The notes beneath the pieces were generated by a model. That model was not told the DNA's origin. It saw nothing but the letters and a program-made list of their open reading frames with translations, and did no database searches. DNA of 64,000 nt. Origin: Tubulanus polymorphus (lineage: Eukaryota; Nemertea; Palaeonemertea; Tubulaniformes; Tubulanidae). The DNA is taken from contig NC_134028.1 of assembly GCF_964204645.1 (NCBI RefSeq), positions 10,085,001 to 10,149,000 on the forward strand. The letters are read 5' to 3'. Shown one piece after another: positions 26,551 to 38,049 of this stretch. A program made the translations under genes and the position numbers. How positions within the stretch are numbered: position 1 is the stretch's first letter; each line of letters begins with the position of its first letter.

Positions 26551-29087
26551 GATGTGCATTGTTTTGGGAGTGTTCGAACTTCGCTGAATCACTGAGTCGT
26601 TGATTATTATATTAATTTCGCTGATTTGAATTTACGCTCAATCCATGCACATTTTACATATTCTAGAAAAAATGTTTCATTTGACCGATTCATTGATAAA
26701 TTTCGTTACATATATTCTATAAAAATTCAGTTGGATTACGGTAACGAATCTATTTTGCGGAGAGCGGTAACGGCTTTCGGCTTAAGGAATCGGTACTTCG
26801 ATGTAGTCTTACAGCTTTAATAGTGATTCGCCCTGGGGACGCGAGTTTCAGATATGACACAAAAATATACAAAAAATCGTGACGATTGTAAGTTGAGCAA
26901 CGATTGAAATGAAATCATTTGACTGCTGGATGTAATCACAAATAACAAATAAACTGACGCCGAAATAGTCTACCTTTCAATTCAGTTTGTTTTCCATAGT
27001 AGCTGTTTGAAAGAGTCTACTGCTGAAAAGTGACTGTTGTAAAACATATGATGTGCTAGTGTGAAGCATTTTGATAGTGCACACTGGCAGTAGATGTGAC
27101 TGTAACCAACCGATTGTAAACAGCGACTTAGTAATAGTAACTCCTATCACAATAGCTACTCTCAAAACACATCGTTTCTAAAAGTCAACTAGTGAAAAAT
27201 GACCATTTTGAGATGGCGCAGTAATTTCCTGTTCAAAATAGCCACATCTGTTAAAGATTTGCAGTGATACGTGACAGGGTCAAAGGTACTGTTAAACCCC
27301 ATATGCTTTGTATACAGAACTCAGTATGCTTTGAATACAGTTCTGTCAATAGAAATCCTAGTTTCTGAGTTGCTAAGAACCCCCTAAATTATATCACGCT
27401 CAACAAAATGGGAATAACCAATAGGAAAACTATTGATTAACATCATTATGGATTAAATCCTTTAAAACAAGTATTGTGCCAGATCTAATTTAGAATTTTA
27501 TGATTTTTGTTTTATATTTGCGATTATAAAACATGCTGGTGCATTCATACTGTCATAAATCTTTGATTCTGTGGAAATGAATTTGTCTTCAAGGATATAT
27601 GAGAGACGAAAATACAAATAAAATCACATGTTCATGAAATGGATTATGTCTTTAGATCTTTTTACTTGGATGAAAGACTACAAAAATTTTCCCCAAAAAT
27701 GTATCTAAAATACTTAGAATTAACCTACAATTGTTGTTTATTTCGATAATCAATTTCTAAGTAATCCATCACTTTGTCAGGCTGTTCTCTGCTTGTTCGT
27801 TTATGAATATTGAACCCTTTTATCGCTTGTTAGAATTGATACCTTAACCGAAATTTCATTTCATAGTTATACAGTCTGGTTGAAATGATATTACAACTTC
27901 TAATATAAGGTCAAAATAATAGTTCATGCTATTATAATCTAATACCCATTACTTACTGAGCGTATGCTAGTGAGAATAAGCCTAACAATTATCATTATTG
28001 ATTGAATAAATACTGAAATAAATTCAGTTGAGATGTTCACGTAGTTTTGAAATCAGTTATTCCAATTTGATAAAAAAAAACCTCTTCTGGTCTAAGTAAA
28101 AGAATGCAAGGCTGAAATTTCAGTTTCACATGCTTTCCTACTTTGTTGAGTAAATTGTTTGTATAGGTTATCAAAAACCCAGCAGCAGCTATTAGTCAAC
28201 AGGTGAATTACACTGGCTAACTAGACAGTGTCTGATGAACGAATAAACAAACTGCACTGACCACCAAAAATAATGACCTCTTAATAGTAATAAACTTAGC
28301 ACCTCAAAACTCTATTTGAAGATGCCAATGAAATAAAATGCCAATGAATCGCTGAATTTTAAGGTACTTCATCAGTTTTTTTTCCAATATAACTCATTTT
28401 CTCAAATTATCGTAAAATAAAAACTACTTTTATATCAGTGGCACCATATTCTACGACAGAAGTGCATTCAGAGTAAGAATAACGTTACCAATACGTTAAA
28501 TTGGAAGTGAATGCAGGCTAGGACCAACAAAGGTGCCGATTTAAGATGCCGATATACATGGAATCTAAATGAATCTAAACGACTAAATGACCCGAAGTAG
28601 TCGAATAGAACACTAATCAGATAAATGAAGAAATTCCGCAATAAAATTTTATACGATGACATTTAATTATCAAAGTTAAACCACGAGAACGTTCGGATTT
28701 TCAGTGACTGCCATCTCACTTAAAGCTCAAATCACTGGAATGTCTACATTCCACCTGATAATGGCTGTTAGTCAACAGTCAAAACGTTGCGGTTTCATCT
28801 CAACACATTTCATCATATTAAGAGTTCTGTTACGGTATTTCTTCATTCATGACCCCACGGTGAAGATCACCAGAGGCCGTTACCGTACTCCAAATGAAAT
28901 CTTGAATAATATACGAAATTTCTTATTTCTATTAAATTCGGCCTCAGATCGGAAGATTTCTTTAGAATGCATTGATAGATCCACATAAATCCATTATAGG
29001 TACCGCATTTTTTACTTTAAATCAACGATTCAGCGATATTAATATAAAATCATGGGAGGTTCGAACACTCCAAAATGCACATCTTAA
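26551..29087. repeat. Long inverted repeat (about 2.5 kb apart), possible non-autonomous TIR element
   Basis: GATGTGCATTGTTTTGGGAG TGTTCGAAC at 26551 is mirrored by GTTCGAACACTCCAAAATGC at about 29059-29078. Inner parts also pair: ATTACGGTAACG near 26735 with CCGTTACCGTACTCC near 28878, and ATTAATTTCGCTGA near 26611 with the complementary TCAGCGATATTAAT near 29030. The arms are imperfect and about 250 bp. No transposase is visible between 26800 and 28830; ORFs there are short and without motifs. Confidence 0.55.
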
Positions 29088-30274
29088 TTTTATGATGCAA
29101 AGACATCCAGACCCCCTTTGAAAATAAACCACCATTTCAATAATGAGAGGTTAGCCTGAATTTATGATTACACTTCTAATTAAAGAAATTAAATCAAAAT
29201 ATGAATGCAGACATGCTTGTAAATAGCTGCATTTGTTAAAATCGAATTCTTCATTAAACTAATATCGCCATCCATAAAAAGAAGGAAATTTCGATTCATC
29301 GTAAAATCCAAAACCAATGACAATTTGTAAACTAATTTACTCCAATCTCGATTTTTATTTGTTAGACTATCTTCAGAGCTTAACTGAGTCACTCAAAATA
29401 CAACTATACCCCAAACTATAGGCTGAGAATAGAATTTTCCACTAGTTTCTCAGTGTGTCCATGTTGTCATGTATCACCGCATATCTTAAGTGGCTACTAA
29501 GTAAAAGTAGACGTTTAGGCTCAAATGTGCGATAGACATGTTCTTGGTTTCAGGGAACAATACATAGACATGGGGCCAGGCCCTCGTCCACTTTTCTGTA
29601 AAACCGTTATTGTCGTATTTCTGCATAGCGTTACATTCTGAAATTCTTCAACAGTTCGTGGGCTTAAGATTTTAACCTTCATTTTATACATTAGATATTC
29701 TTAGCCTCCTTGAATCTATTGTAATCGTTATTATCCTTTTTACATAAAACATGCCTGAAATTGTGAGCATATACCATTCCTAATTTCAACTAAGAAAGTG
29801 CTCAGAAAGCACCTAAATGCATCTAATTCTTCAAAGACCACACCCCTTTTGTGCCTTATTCACCTGTGGCCCTTCTCCAACAGATAGATTCTCGAACATT
29901 TATCTAAATTACTCAATGGCATTTATTTCAAGTCTGCCCCCCGCGATCATGCCACTCTCCAAAAGCATCTACTTTTCAGTTTGGATTTGCTTGCCAGATT
30001 CCCTGTTATAAATAGCGACATGTGCTTCATATTTGCAGTGATACGTGACAATATAAACAGTGTATAAACAGTAGTGCAAAATGTATGCATCCACTATAGT
30101 TTTCAGGGCAGTTAAAATCTAAAGATTCTGAATATGCTCCTTGAGGATGTGAAATATATGAGAGATAAAACTCTAACCGATAACCATCGAGCTAAATCTG
30201 TTTGTATAATGTGATAAGTTTTGAAGTTTTAAGATTAATCGAAATTGCCTTTATTTCATTGCAATAATTTAATG
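29088..30274. other. Unassigned non-coding sequence
   Basis: No gene, RNA or clear repeat is seen. ORFs up to 67 codons have no recognisable motif. Confidence 0.5.
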
Positions 30275-30550
30275 AAAATTCAATTATTATTTGAATATAT
30301 TTGATTATATGAATTTGTGTATTGTAAATAAATCAATTGGTCGCGGAGCGGAGCGGTAGCGAAGTGGAGCGACCAATTAAATACAATATGCTTTTTAAAT
30401 TATTGATATCTTAGAATAAATATTTAGTTTTAATATAAAATGCACACGGTTATGAAAATATATTATAGTTTTAAATTACTTTTAATGTTTTGTTTTTTAA
30501 TGAGCTCGACCGTTCGACCTTTGGTATGAAAGCCCATTACCCCTATTACT
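30275..30550. mobile_element. Isolated Polinton terminus fragment
   Basis: About 275 bp matching the outer half of the P3 terminal repeat: GAATTTGTGTATTGTAA, a GC-rich core GGAGCGGAGCGGTAGCG, GCACACGGTTATGAAAATAT, GAGCTCGACCGTTCGACC and the end TTACCCCTATTACT. It ends precisely at the element tip. No Polinton genes adjoin, so it is a solo end, perhaps from P2. Confidence 0.75.
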
Positions 30551-30845
30551 TTGGTCACTCGAGATGCTTCATATTTTCAAATAAGGCAAATTATACTGAA
30601 CTCACATTTTTATACCGCAACAAACAAACAATAGTTTTGCAACATCTTGATTCTGACAGGGCCAGTCTTTGGGCAGAAGATGTGTCTAGGGTAGATACAC
30701 GTGTAACCCAAATATCAAGACATTACCTTGAAGTGTCTTCAAAACTTCCCAAAATAACTGGATTCCGTCTATGGACGGACGGACGACGGACGAGAAGTGA
30801 ACGCACTAGCCCGCTGGGACTAAAGTCCCAAGTGGGCTAAAAACA
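30551..30845. repeat. Probable dispersed host repeat ending in a hairpin
   Basis: The end AGCCCGCTGGGACT AAAGTCCCAAGTGGGCT can fold into a stem. It is preceded by GGACGGACGGACGACGGACG. The sequence resembles the dispersed repeats of marine invertebrate genomes; the ORF 30490-30840 spanning it is not considered a gene. Confidence 0.4.
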
Positions 30846-30890
30846 GGATTATATTGTTGGAAGAAACTGTTATGTGACAATGATTCTTAT

Positions 30891-31880
30891 ATGGGACAAA
30901 TGATGCGAGAGATGGACAATCATCAAGCAGTTTACTATTACCAGGCACCTCAGCAGCAGCACCAACAACAACAACACTACACCGACGATAATCCCCAACC
31001 CATTACATCATACCAGAATGAAGAGCCAGATTTTTCACCAACGTTACAACTTGGTGCTGGTATCCTGAACATGGATTCCAGAAAACTGGTTGTTAAAGAG
31101 AAGTCTACTTCTGTTCATACTGTCACGCACGACATACTCTCCGAAGCCATTATGTCTATGTCCCTAGGTTTTGGGTCCACATACGACAACATATCAACTG
31201 TGGAATTTCAAGAATCAATACAGCCCCATTTTCAAGAACCAGTACAAGAACAGAGAGAATTTACAAACCCGGTTTCGGGTTATTTATATCAACTACCAGA
31301 GCCGCAACAACAGGTCCAGAAGATAGAAAAAACCGATTATGCCTGTATACTATACGACAGATAAATTTCAGCTAGGAGAAACCTTGTTGAGTCTACTTCA
31401 ATCGTTCCCTATACCAGAGACAAAACCAGACTCACCCAAAGAGACAGCAGCACCAATATCCAAGTCAGAACAGTCACACACACCAGAACCATCGAAAGAG
31501 GAACACATTATCATAAGCGAAGAAGATAATGAACTGATTGGGCAGCGGAAACAGCATATATTCGACAACCAGGTATGGACGAATTGATAAACACCAACTG
31601 TCAAAAGGAGAACATGATAGAATTGTACGAATCGTTGGATTCCAAGTTCAGTACGGATATTATCAAACAATCATACCAGATTGAAGTGCCAGATTTTTCA
31701 CCAACGTTACAACTTGTGGAAGAATTCTTTGAGGCGGAGGCGTCTGAAAAATTGGAACAATTTGCTCCAGTTGGTCTCCCCCCGAAGGTCGCAACACCAA
31801 ACTCGATCTTTACATCACCAGCTTCAGAAACAGAGTCAGATCAGAAATCATCAACACCGGACCTAAAACTCAATACAATC
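30891..31880 (+). other. Gln/Pro/Glu-rich coding-like stretch upstream of the Penelope-like RT
   Basis: Overlapping ORFs 30891-31364, 31339-31587 and 31575-31976 encode low-complexity, Gln-, Pro-, Ser- and Glu-rich sequence. A 27-base segment encoding PDFSPTLQL occurs twice (about 31026 and 31686). It may be the N-terminal region of the following element or decayed host sequence with an internal duplication. No domain is recognised. Confidence 0.3.
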
Positions 31881-33478
31881 TCACTACAGCAGAACGAAAC
31901 GCCATACTCACACTCAGAAACAACGGAGACATCATCATCAAACCTGCTGACAAAGGAGGCGCCACTGTCATCATGAATCGAAACGACTACATCAACGAAC
32001 CACACCGCCAACTTCACAACACCGACTTTTACAAAAAAACTCGACCAAGACCCCACCAGCCAATTTACCAAAGAATTCAAACAACTTATCAAACCTCTAC
32101 CCACCGAATGGAAGAACTATCTACTCGCTACAATACCAGCTGATCTACACTGGGCACCTTCTACATTCTCCCGAAGATACACAAGAAGAATAACCCCGGA
32201 CGCCCAATCATCTCCGGCATCGGGACCATCATCGAGAATATATATCTGGCTACATAGATCATCTCCTACGTCCATACGCAGCGAACACACCCAGCTACGT
32301 ACAAGACACCACAGATTTCATCAACAAACTCGCAAACATCAAAGACCTCCCAGCAGACACCCTACTCGTCACTATGGATGTCACAGGTCTCTACACCAGC
32401 ATACCACATGAAGATGGACTCACCGCGATTTCCAGAACCTTACCTAACAACGAAAACTCACAGACCATCATCGATCTCACCAAGTTAATACTTGGACACA
32501 ACAACTTCAAATTCAACGGATCGCTCTTCATCAAGACCAAGGGCACAGCTATTAGCACCCGAATGGCTCCCCAATTCGCCAACATATTCATGTCTGTCTC
32601 TGAAGAAGACTTCCTCCAAACTCAGCAGCACTCACCACTTTTATACAATCGATTCATCGACGACGTCTTCATCATTTGGACGCGTGGGCTTGAAAAACTA
32701 CTTGAATTCCACAGAAACTTCACCAACTTTCATCCATCTATCGAACTCAGTCTCGAACACTCGCCTCTTCAAATTCCTTTTTAGACACTCTAGTCAAAAT
32801 CATCAACGGCAAACTCGAAACATCGCTCTACAGAAAACCTACTGACACCTACAGCTCCCTTCACGGCACCAGCTTTCACCCACCACACACCACGAGATCC
32901 ATCGTCTTTAGTCAGGCCATTCGCCACCAAAGAATCTGCTCCAACACTCAAGACCGCGACCAACACCTACAACAACTGAAAAATGCGTTCCGCTTACTCA
33001 AGTACAACCCTGAAACCTTCGACCAACAAATCGCTCTCGCTACTCACATACCCAGAGATAGAACACTCCAATACAACCCCCCGCGTCTGAAGAAACCGAA
33101 AGAATCCCCATCGCAGTCACCTACAGTCCGCGCCTACGCAGAATCCAACGAATCATATCAGATTTCCAACCCATAATCGAAGAGAATGATCATCTTCGCG
33201 ACATACTACCACCAAGACCAGTCATAGCGTACCGCCAACCAGCAAACCTAAGAACAGTCCTCATCAGCAGCAAACTATCCACCGAAGAAGACTCAGATAA
33301 CAAATACACGCGCCCCTGCAAAAATCTAGATGTCAACTCTGCCCTCTCATCAACTCGTGAGGGTAACAGCCTACCCTGGCTTTCACTGTGCCCGGTCACA
33401 TAGAAAGATGTAATACTGTTTATATTATTATTGTTTGAAAAATGATTTTCTATGACGAAATAAATCAAATCAAATAGA
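31880..33478 (+). pseudogene. Penelope-like retroelement reverse transcriptase, frameshifted
   Basis: In order, and in changing frames: DIIIKPADKGGATVIMNR (about 31925), the LVTMDVTGLYTSIPH motif (32367 on), FKFNGSLFIKTKGTAISTRM and APQFANIFM, then YNRFIDDVFIIW with the catalytic Asp pair, and after a frameshift at about 32780 LDTLVK, SLYRKPTDTY, SQAIRHQRIC. These are characteristic of Penelope-like RTs rather than LINE or LTR enzymes. A C-terminal PVIAYRQPANLRTVL segment follows, but no GIY-YIG endonuclease is found before the AAATCAAATCAAATAG tail at about 33463-33478. Confidence 0.75.
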
Positions 33479-33497
33479 TTCGAATTGTGGGACTTCT

Positions 33498-34265
33498 TCA
33501 TCTATATGCTGGGCTATCGTCAGAATCATTAACAGAGACAGCACTCCGTTTTCCTTTCATCGAGTCCAAGTATGCTGTCAACAAGGTAATATTCTTCCTC
33601 TTTCTCTGGTCTTTCAGATAATCTGACACAACATTCATATCGACATTCACAAAACATGGTTTGATTTGGTCTTTAACCATCATAACAGTTTCAAAATCAG
33701 ATTCATCAGAGTCCGACATCTCATCAATAAGTTCATCAGAATCAGATAGGGACGGGAGATGTCGTCTCAAATCGGGTAGAAAATCAACATCCCTCACATC
33801 ATCAGAATTTGGTGATAATGATCTGACAGGTGTAGATTTTTCATTTTGCATCTCCGACATTGATGGATCCTTGTCGCTTTCATTTTCGATCTCTGAGTCG
33901 TAACATGACGAAGAGGATGTCTCGGTAGTAGTAGGTTTCGAATCATCATTCTCGATAGATTCCGCTCTGCACTTTGAATCAGAAACTGACATTCCACTAT
34001 ACAACACAAGTTTCTGCTTGATGATTACGTGTGACACACCATCAGACTCCGACTGTATGTGTTGTACTACCGGCTTCTTACGACAATTTTCGTTTTCAAG
34101 ATACATGTCTCTTTTGTACTTCTCATACGCTTTATGTCTGGACCACCGCTCTACACCCAAAGACCATCGATCAAGTGGAGCTGCATAGTCGGTTAAACCC
34201 ACTACGTAGTTTTTCTGAATTTCACGATCATTATCGAAATACATCGAAACAGAATCATTCAACAC
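33498..34265 (-). CDS. Uncharacterised Ser/Asp-rich ORF (255 residues)
   Basis: The start at GTG is uncertain. The N-terminal 65 residues look globular (REIQKNYVVGLTDYAAPLDRW, RHKAYEKYKRDMY), and the rest is acidic, Ser-rich low-complexity sequence. The unusually long open frame with non-random composition argues for real or recently coding sequence. No homologous family is recognised. It may be a terminal exon of a gene on the minus strand that includes the open stretch upstream at 34290-34420. Function unknown. Confidence 0.4.
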   Translation of the reverse strand: MLNDSVSMYFDNDREIQKNYVVGLTDYAAPLDRWSLGVERWSRHKAYEKYKRDMYLENENCRKKPVVQHIQSESDGVSHVIIKQKLVLYSGMSVSDSKCRAESIENDDSKPTTTETSSSSCYDSEIENESDKDPSMSEMQNEKSTPVRSLSPNSDDVRDVDFLPDLRRHLPSLSDSDELIDEMSDSDESDFETVMMVKDQIKPCFVNVDMNVVSDYLKDQRKRKNITLLTAYLDSMKGKRSAVSVNDSDDSPAYR

Positions 34266-34826
34266 TATAACACATCACTATCATTTGCGCAAATATCCTC
34301 AGTCTCGACAGTTTCTATTTCAATGTATTTCGACAGTTTCTCAACACTGGAGTTGTAAGATTTTTGCTGAGACATGTGGGAAGTATCGTTTCCCATATAC
34401 CTGTCTGCGTTCCGAATCACTTAGAGTCCTCAGAATATCCGTCGTTTCCTACCATTTCTGGGATAAACTCCAGAGTCCAGGTTTTTCCCGATGGTTTCCA
34501 ATTCTATTGGCTGAAATGTCTGAAGACGGTTTTCTTCATCTCCACGTCTGCTAGGTTGTCCATAATGTAGACCCTACTTGTGTTTTTGTCGACTATGAGT
34601 ACCACGTAGCACGTTGCATAGTATCAGATGGTACGGCTTTCTCACTTTCATTACGGGGCTGATATATTTCAGATCTACAGGTAGTTGAGCACATTTCGCC
34701 ATTTCCTGCAGATATAAAGAGTGGAACATATGTAAAAAGAATCGAGTAGTTAATAGCCTGAAAAAATTACAATTTGTTTTCTTTATCCTGAAAAAAAAGA
34801 ATTACAAAAGAATTGTATTTTTCCCA
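34266..34826. other. No assigned gene; open minus-strand stretch
   Basis: Nothing certain. On the minus strand, about 34290-34420 reads without stops (NADRYMGNDTSHMSQQKS...) and could be an upstream exon of the 33498-34265 ORF. Plus-strand ORFs here are considered shadows. Confidence 0.3.
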
Positions 34827-35129
34827 TCACTCATTATGAACCAAAATAAAAATCAAAACTCCCCTCCCATTTCGTAAACACAAGGAACTGTGGACGTGAA
34901 AGTTCTTGTTTCCTTTCCTGTGTATCAAATGCCGCATAAGCATGTCGATGGTGATGTCGGTGAAATATTTCCCAGGGTTGATGATTGGATTGACATCGCT
35001 AATGTGGATAGGAGTAGCGGTACCATCTAGTCGGAATATCAATCCCGTCGTTTTATCACCCGTGTCGTAGTTTGCCATCTTCTTTTTGAAAAGTTGATGG
35101 TCGGTAGCTGTAAATATACAAACACACAA
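34827..35129 (-). CDS. Uncharacterised ORF, likely exon, minus strand
   Basis: 100-codon frame. The stretch from the internal Met (MANYDTGDKTTGLIFRLDG) reads like folded protein: TATPIHISDVNPIINPG and DITIDMLMRHLIHRKGN. It may be the first exon of the minus-strand gene ending at 33498. I recognise no family. The first 17 residues, before that Met, look like non-coding sequence. Confidence 0.35.
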   Translation of the reverse strand: MCVCIFTATDHQLFKKKMANYDTGDKTTGLIFRLDGTATPIHISDVNPIINPGKYFTDITIDMLMRHLIHRKGNKNFHVHSSLCLRNGRGVLIFILVHNE

Positions 35130-36315
35130 ATAATAAATACAATGTGTTAAAATGATTTTGATATATAGATGGGTTTTACGCTGATGTATAAAAAAGGTAA
35201 CGAGACGAGTAGTACTGTATAAGTTAACTATTTATAGAATAGAAGCTTCATCAGGTGAATGAGTATAGTCAATGGAAAAACAAAGGTATTTATAGGTAGA
35301 CTGAGACTAATTACAGAGAACTGAGTGAAAAGAGTAATTACAAATAAGTGATGAGTGACGTGATAATTAATAACTAAGTGAGTGAGTAGATAATTAATTA
35401 ATTAAGGAACAACAAACTGAAACAAATCAAAGAGAAATAATAATTTCACTTCTAAGTAAATTTTTACAACTTGCGACAGAACTGACCTCAGACAAAGGAT
35501 TTTTGGGGGCAATTTTCATTAAACGAATAAATTTTTTTCTAAATTACCACTTGGACCAACTTATAAACATATTGGGGTACCAAAACCATGATTAAGATCA
35601 GGGATTCGTCATTTAGTAAGTCCCGTGGAAGAAACGGAAGTACTTCGAAGGTACAAAAAATCACGAAATGGGGTATGTGACCCCCTAAATTTCATATCAG
35701 GACCAAAAATAGCCCCCACCCCCAAAAATAACTTCATGTGAAAATGCACCTTCAAATACATAGATCCCGCTTAGTCAGTGAAAAAATTGAGAAAAAAAAT
35801 TTTAAAAGAAAAATTTATATTCTGAGTATAATACATCTGCTGATTTTCCTTAGTTTTCCCACTTTCCCTTTAAATTTGACCATTTTCCACCAAAAATTTC
35901 TTGGTAAACTTTTTCATGTTAAACGTAAAAGTTTTTAACATTAGATTGATTGGACTACTGCTGTTCTGTTGGCGTAAATTTGCGGACTTTCCAGATAGTG
36001 ATCATACATGAGAGATATGGATGGCAAAACATTTGTAGAGACCAGCTTCACTAGTGCACTTAGTATCATTTAACGAAGTCCGCTAGAATAGTGCTGCCCA
36101 TCAGTTGTGGTGAACTAGTCGGACTGAACAGTGGAACTATATATACGCACGCATCACTATGAAGAAACAGAAAGAAAACAACGTCACTGCTTCTACTTCG
36201 ATCACCGTGAAACGATGGCCGAGCCAGATAATGGCTATTCTGCAGGAAGATGGTGTTTGCTCGAGATCTACCTCCGTAAAAGGAAAAGACTGGCTTCAAA
36301 TGCAATGGCTGGTCA
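35130..36315. other. Unassigned AT-rich sequence
   Basis: No gene, RNA or repeat recognised. Short ORFs at 35738-35938 and 36066-36356 have no recognisable motif. Confidence 0.5.
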
Positions 36316-36600
36316 TTGACCATACCTCAGGCGCCGCCAATGAATGTGTTGGATAAATTGGATAAAAGAAACACACACGACGTAAACCTTCGTCAAGTAT
36401 ACAACTTTGCTGGGAAATACTACAAACACACATACGAAGTATTAATGTCAGACACACCTACTTGCTGTTACTGGGACTTGGAGGCTCCATGGAATTGGCG
36501 TGAAGGCGATGAAGGAAATAGATCTCCACTTTTACCTGTCGTTGATGCAATCGAAGAGTTAAGGCGACAAAAAATTAACAAAAGGAGTGGTGGTTCTTAA
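36316..36600 (+). pseudogene. PrimPol/archaeo-eukaryotic primase-like fragment
   Basis: The 94-codon frame includes RQVYNFAGKYYKHTYEVL followed by CCYWDLEAPWN and a helix (LLPVVDAIEELRRQK). A Tyr/Glu-containing strand and then a DxE motif preceding an acidic loop and helix is the layout of PrimPol-type primases, whose DxE binds the catalytic metals. The match is short and by eye. Flanking frames are broken. Could be a decayed host PrimPol copy or part of an unrecognised DNA element. Confidence 0.3.
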
Positions 36601-38049
36601 CTCTACGATAACTGGAGTAAAGCACAACTATCACGTCAAGGTGGAGGTAAAGTGTTTTTAGCTTCTTCTGGATCGGAAACATCTACTACATTCGAAGTCA
36701 GTTTACAACCAATCGATCAACAATTGCTCCATTGATGATATAAACCGTCACTACCAGCACCACCACAACTACCAAGAAACGCAAGATAAAAATACACTTG
36801 CAAAGACATTTGCAAAAGAAAACGCATGTGGTTTATTGGTAGAATGTAGACTGATGGTCCTATACGTTTCGCAAATACTACAAGGATGATCCTCCAACAG
36901 AAGATGAACTGTGAAATGGTTTGTTGTTAATACCTCAGGCTAGAAATTTGAAGGACATGATCTTCGTTGTTTTACAAGTGGCAGTGTTGTGTGCTACAAA
37001 AGAAAACATGAATAAAATGAAAGAATTGAATTTTTTAATTTTTTTGAAATTCTTTAAAAAAATTACAAGTCCAACTTCTCACACTTTTTCACCCCGGGTG
37101 AAAAATCATGAAAAGTCATGCCAGACGTAACGGCAACATATTCAAAGCACTTGCCTACGAGAAGTGCATTTATTCACATCTGCAAAATATTGTACAATTT
37201 TTTGCTGTGATGGACTTGTTGCCCAAAAACGGCCAGATTCAATGAATCTGTCTGGCGCAACCAGATACTAAGAACAAATGTAGAAGAAAAAAAATTGCAT
37301 TTAGTGACCCAACATATACTTGTTCGTTTTAGCGACTTGTCTTTTTCAAAATGGACTACTCTGTTCACGATCATGCTTCATATAGGGGTATAGTAACTGG
37401 AGGAGAGCCGTTCAGCATGTTAAAAGCCACGACACCACCACATTAAAACTTTGCCTAAAAACATCGTGACGTTTGAAGCCAAGCATCAGCACACATTCCC
37501 GTCAATTTATTGGAACCTTCTCCGTGTTATATAAAATGTTTAGATCATGCATTTGATGAGTTGGCATGGAGCAGGAATTGTTTCAAGTGATTGATAGAAT
37601 AGGCGAATTGACATTTTACGCTTTAGCTTTGAACATCGTGGCATCTTTGGAGACAGAGCCCATAGAAATAGAATTGGAACTGGTTTTTTGAAGAAACAGC
37701 GAGCAATGAAAATGGAACTGAAGGGAATAAACTAGGTGTCGAGGCAGGCGATGCTATTATGATGAATAGTACTGTTACCGTGGAAAAATTTCGAGCTGAT
37801 TCTCATCATAACAGTTTAGGTGCTGAACGAAAAGGCACTACTGTGAGTTCGCTTCAGATCAGAAGAAATCAACGTGTCCGTCAGCAAACCTATCTATACT
37901 TGCCAAAATTGTTGGAACTGCAGCTTTTGATAACTCACCTAACTTAAAGACGATATGATAAGATGCGTTCTGTGGAGCTGTGCCATAGATTGCGTACCAG
38001 AGCGCGATAAGGTGCAAATACAAGACATTATCAACTCTCGAAGTTAGTC
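36601..38049. other. Degenerate coding-like sequence without assignable gene
   Basis: Short open stretches in several frames (for example 36921-37130, 37759-37947 on plus) lack motifs. It may be the eroded continuation of the PrimPol-like gene. No repeat or RNA gene seen. Confidence 0.35.

Noticed and set aside
15279-30550. P2 as a complete element ending at 30550
   Set aside because: No matching 6-bp duplication (GACGGA versus TTGGTC), and 4.3 kb before the tip contains no Polinton genes; kept only as a possibility.
31398-31670. Minus-strand ORF opposite the Gln/Glu-rich region (also 31841-32104, 33190-33501)
   Set aside because: Antisense of coding-like plus-strand sequence; composition fits a shadow.
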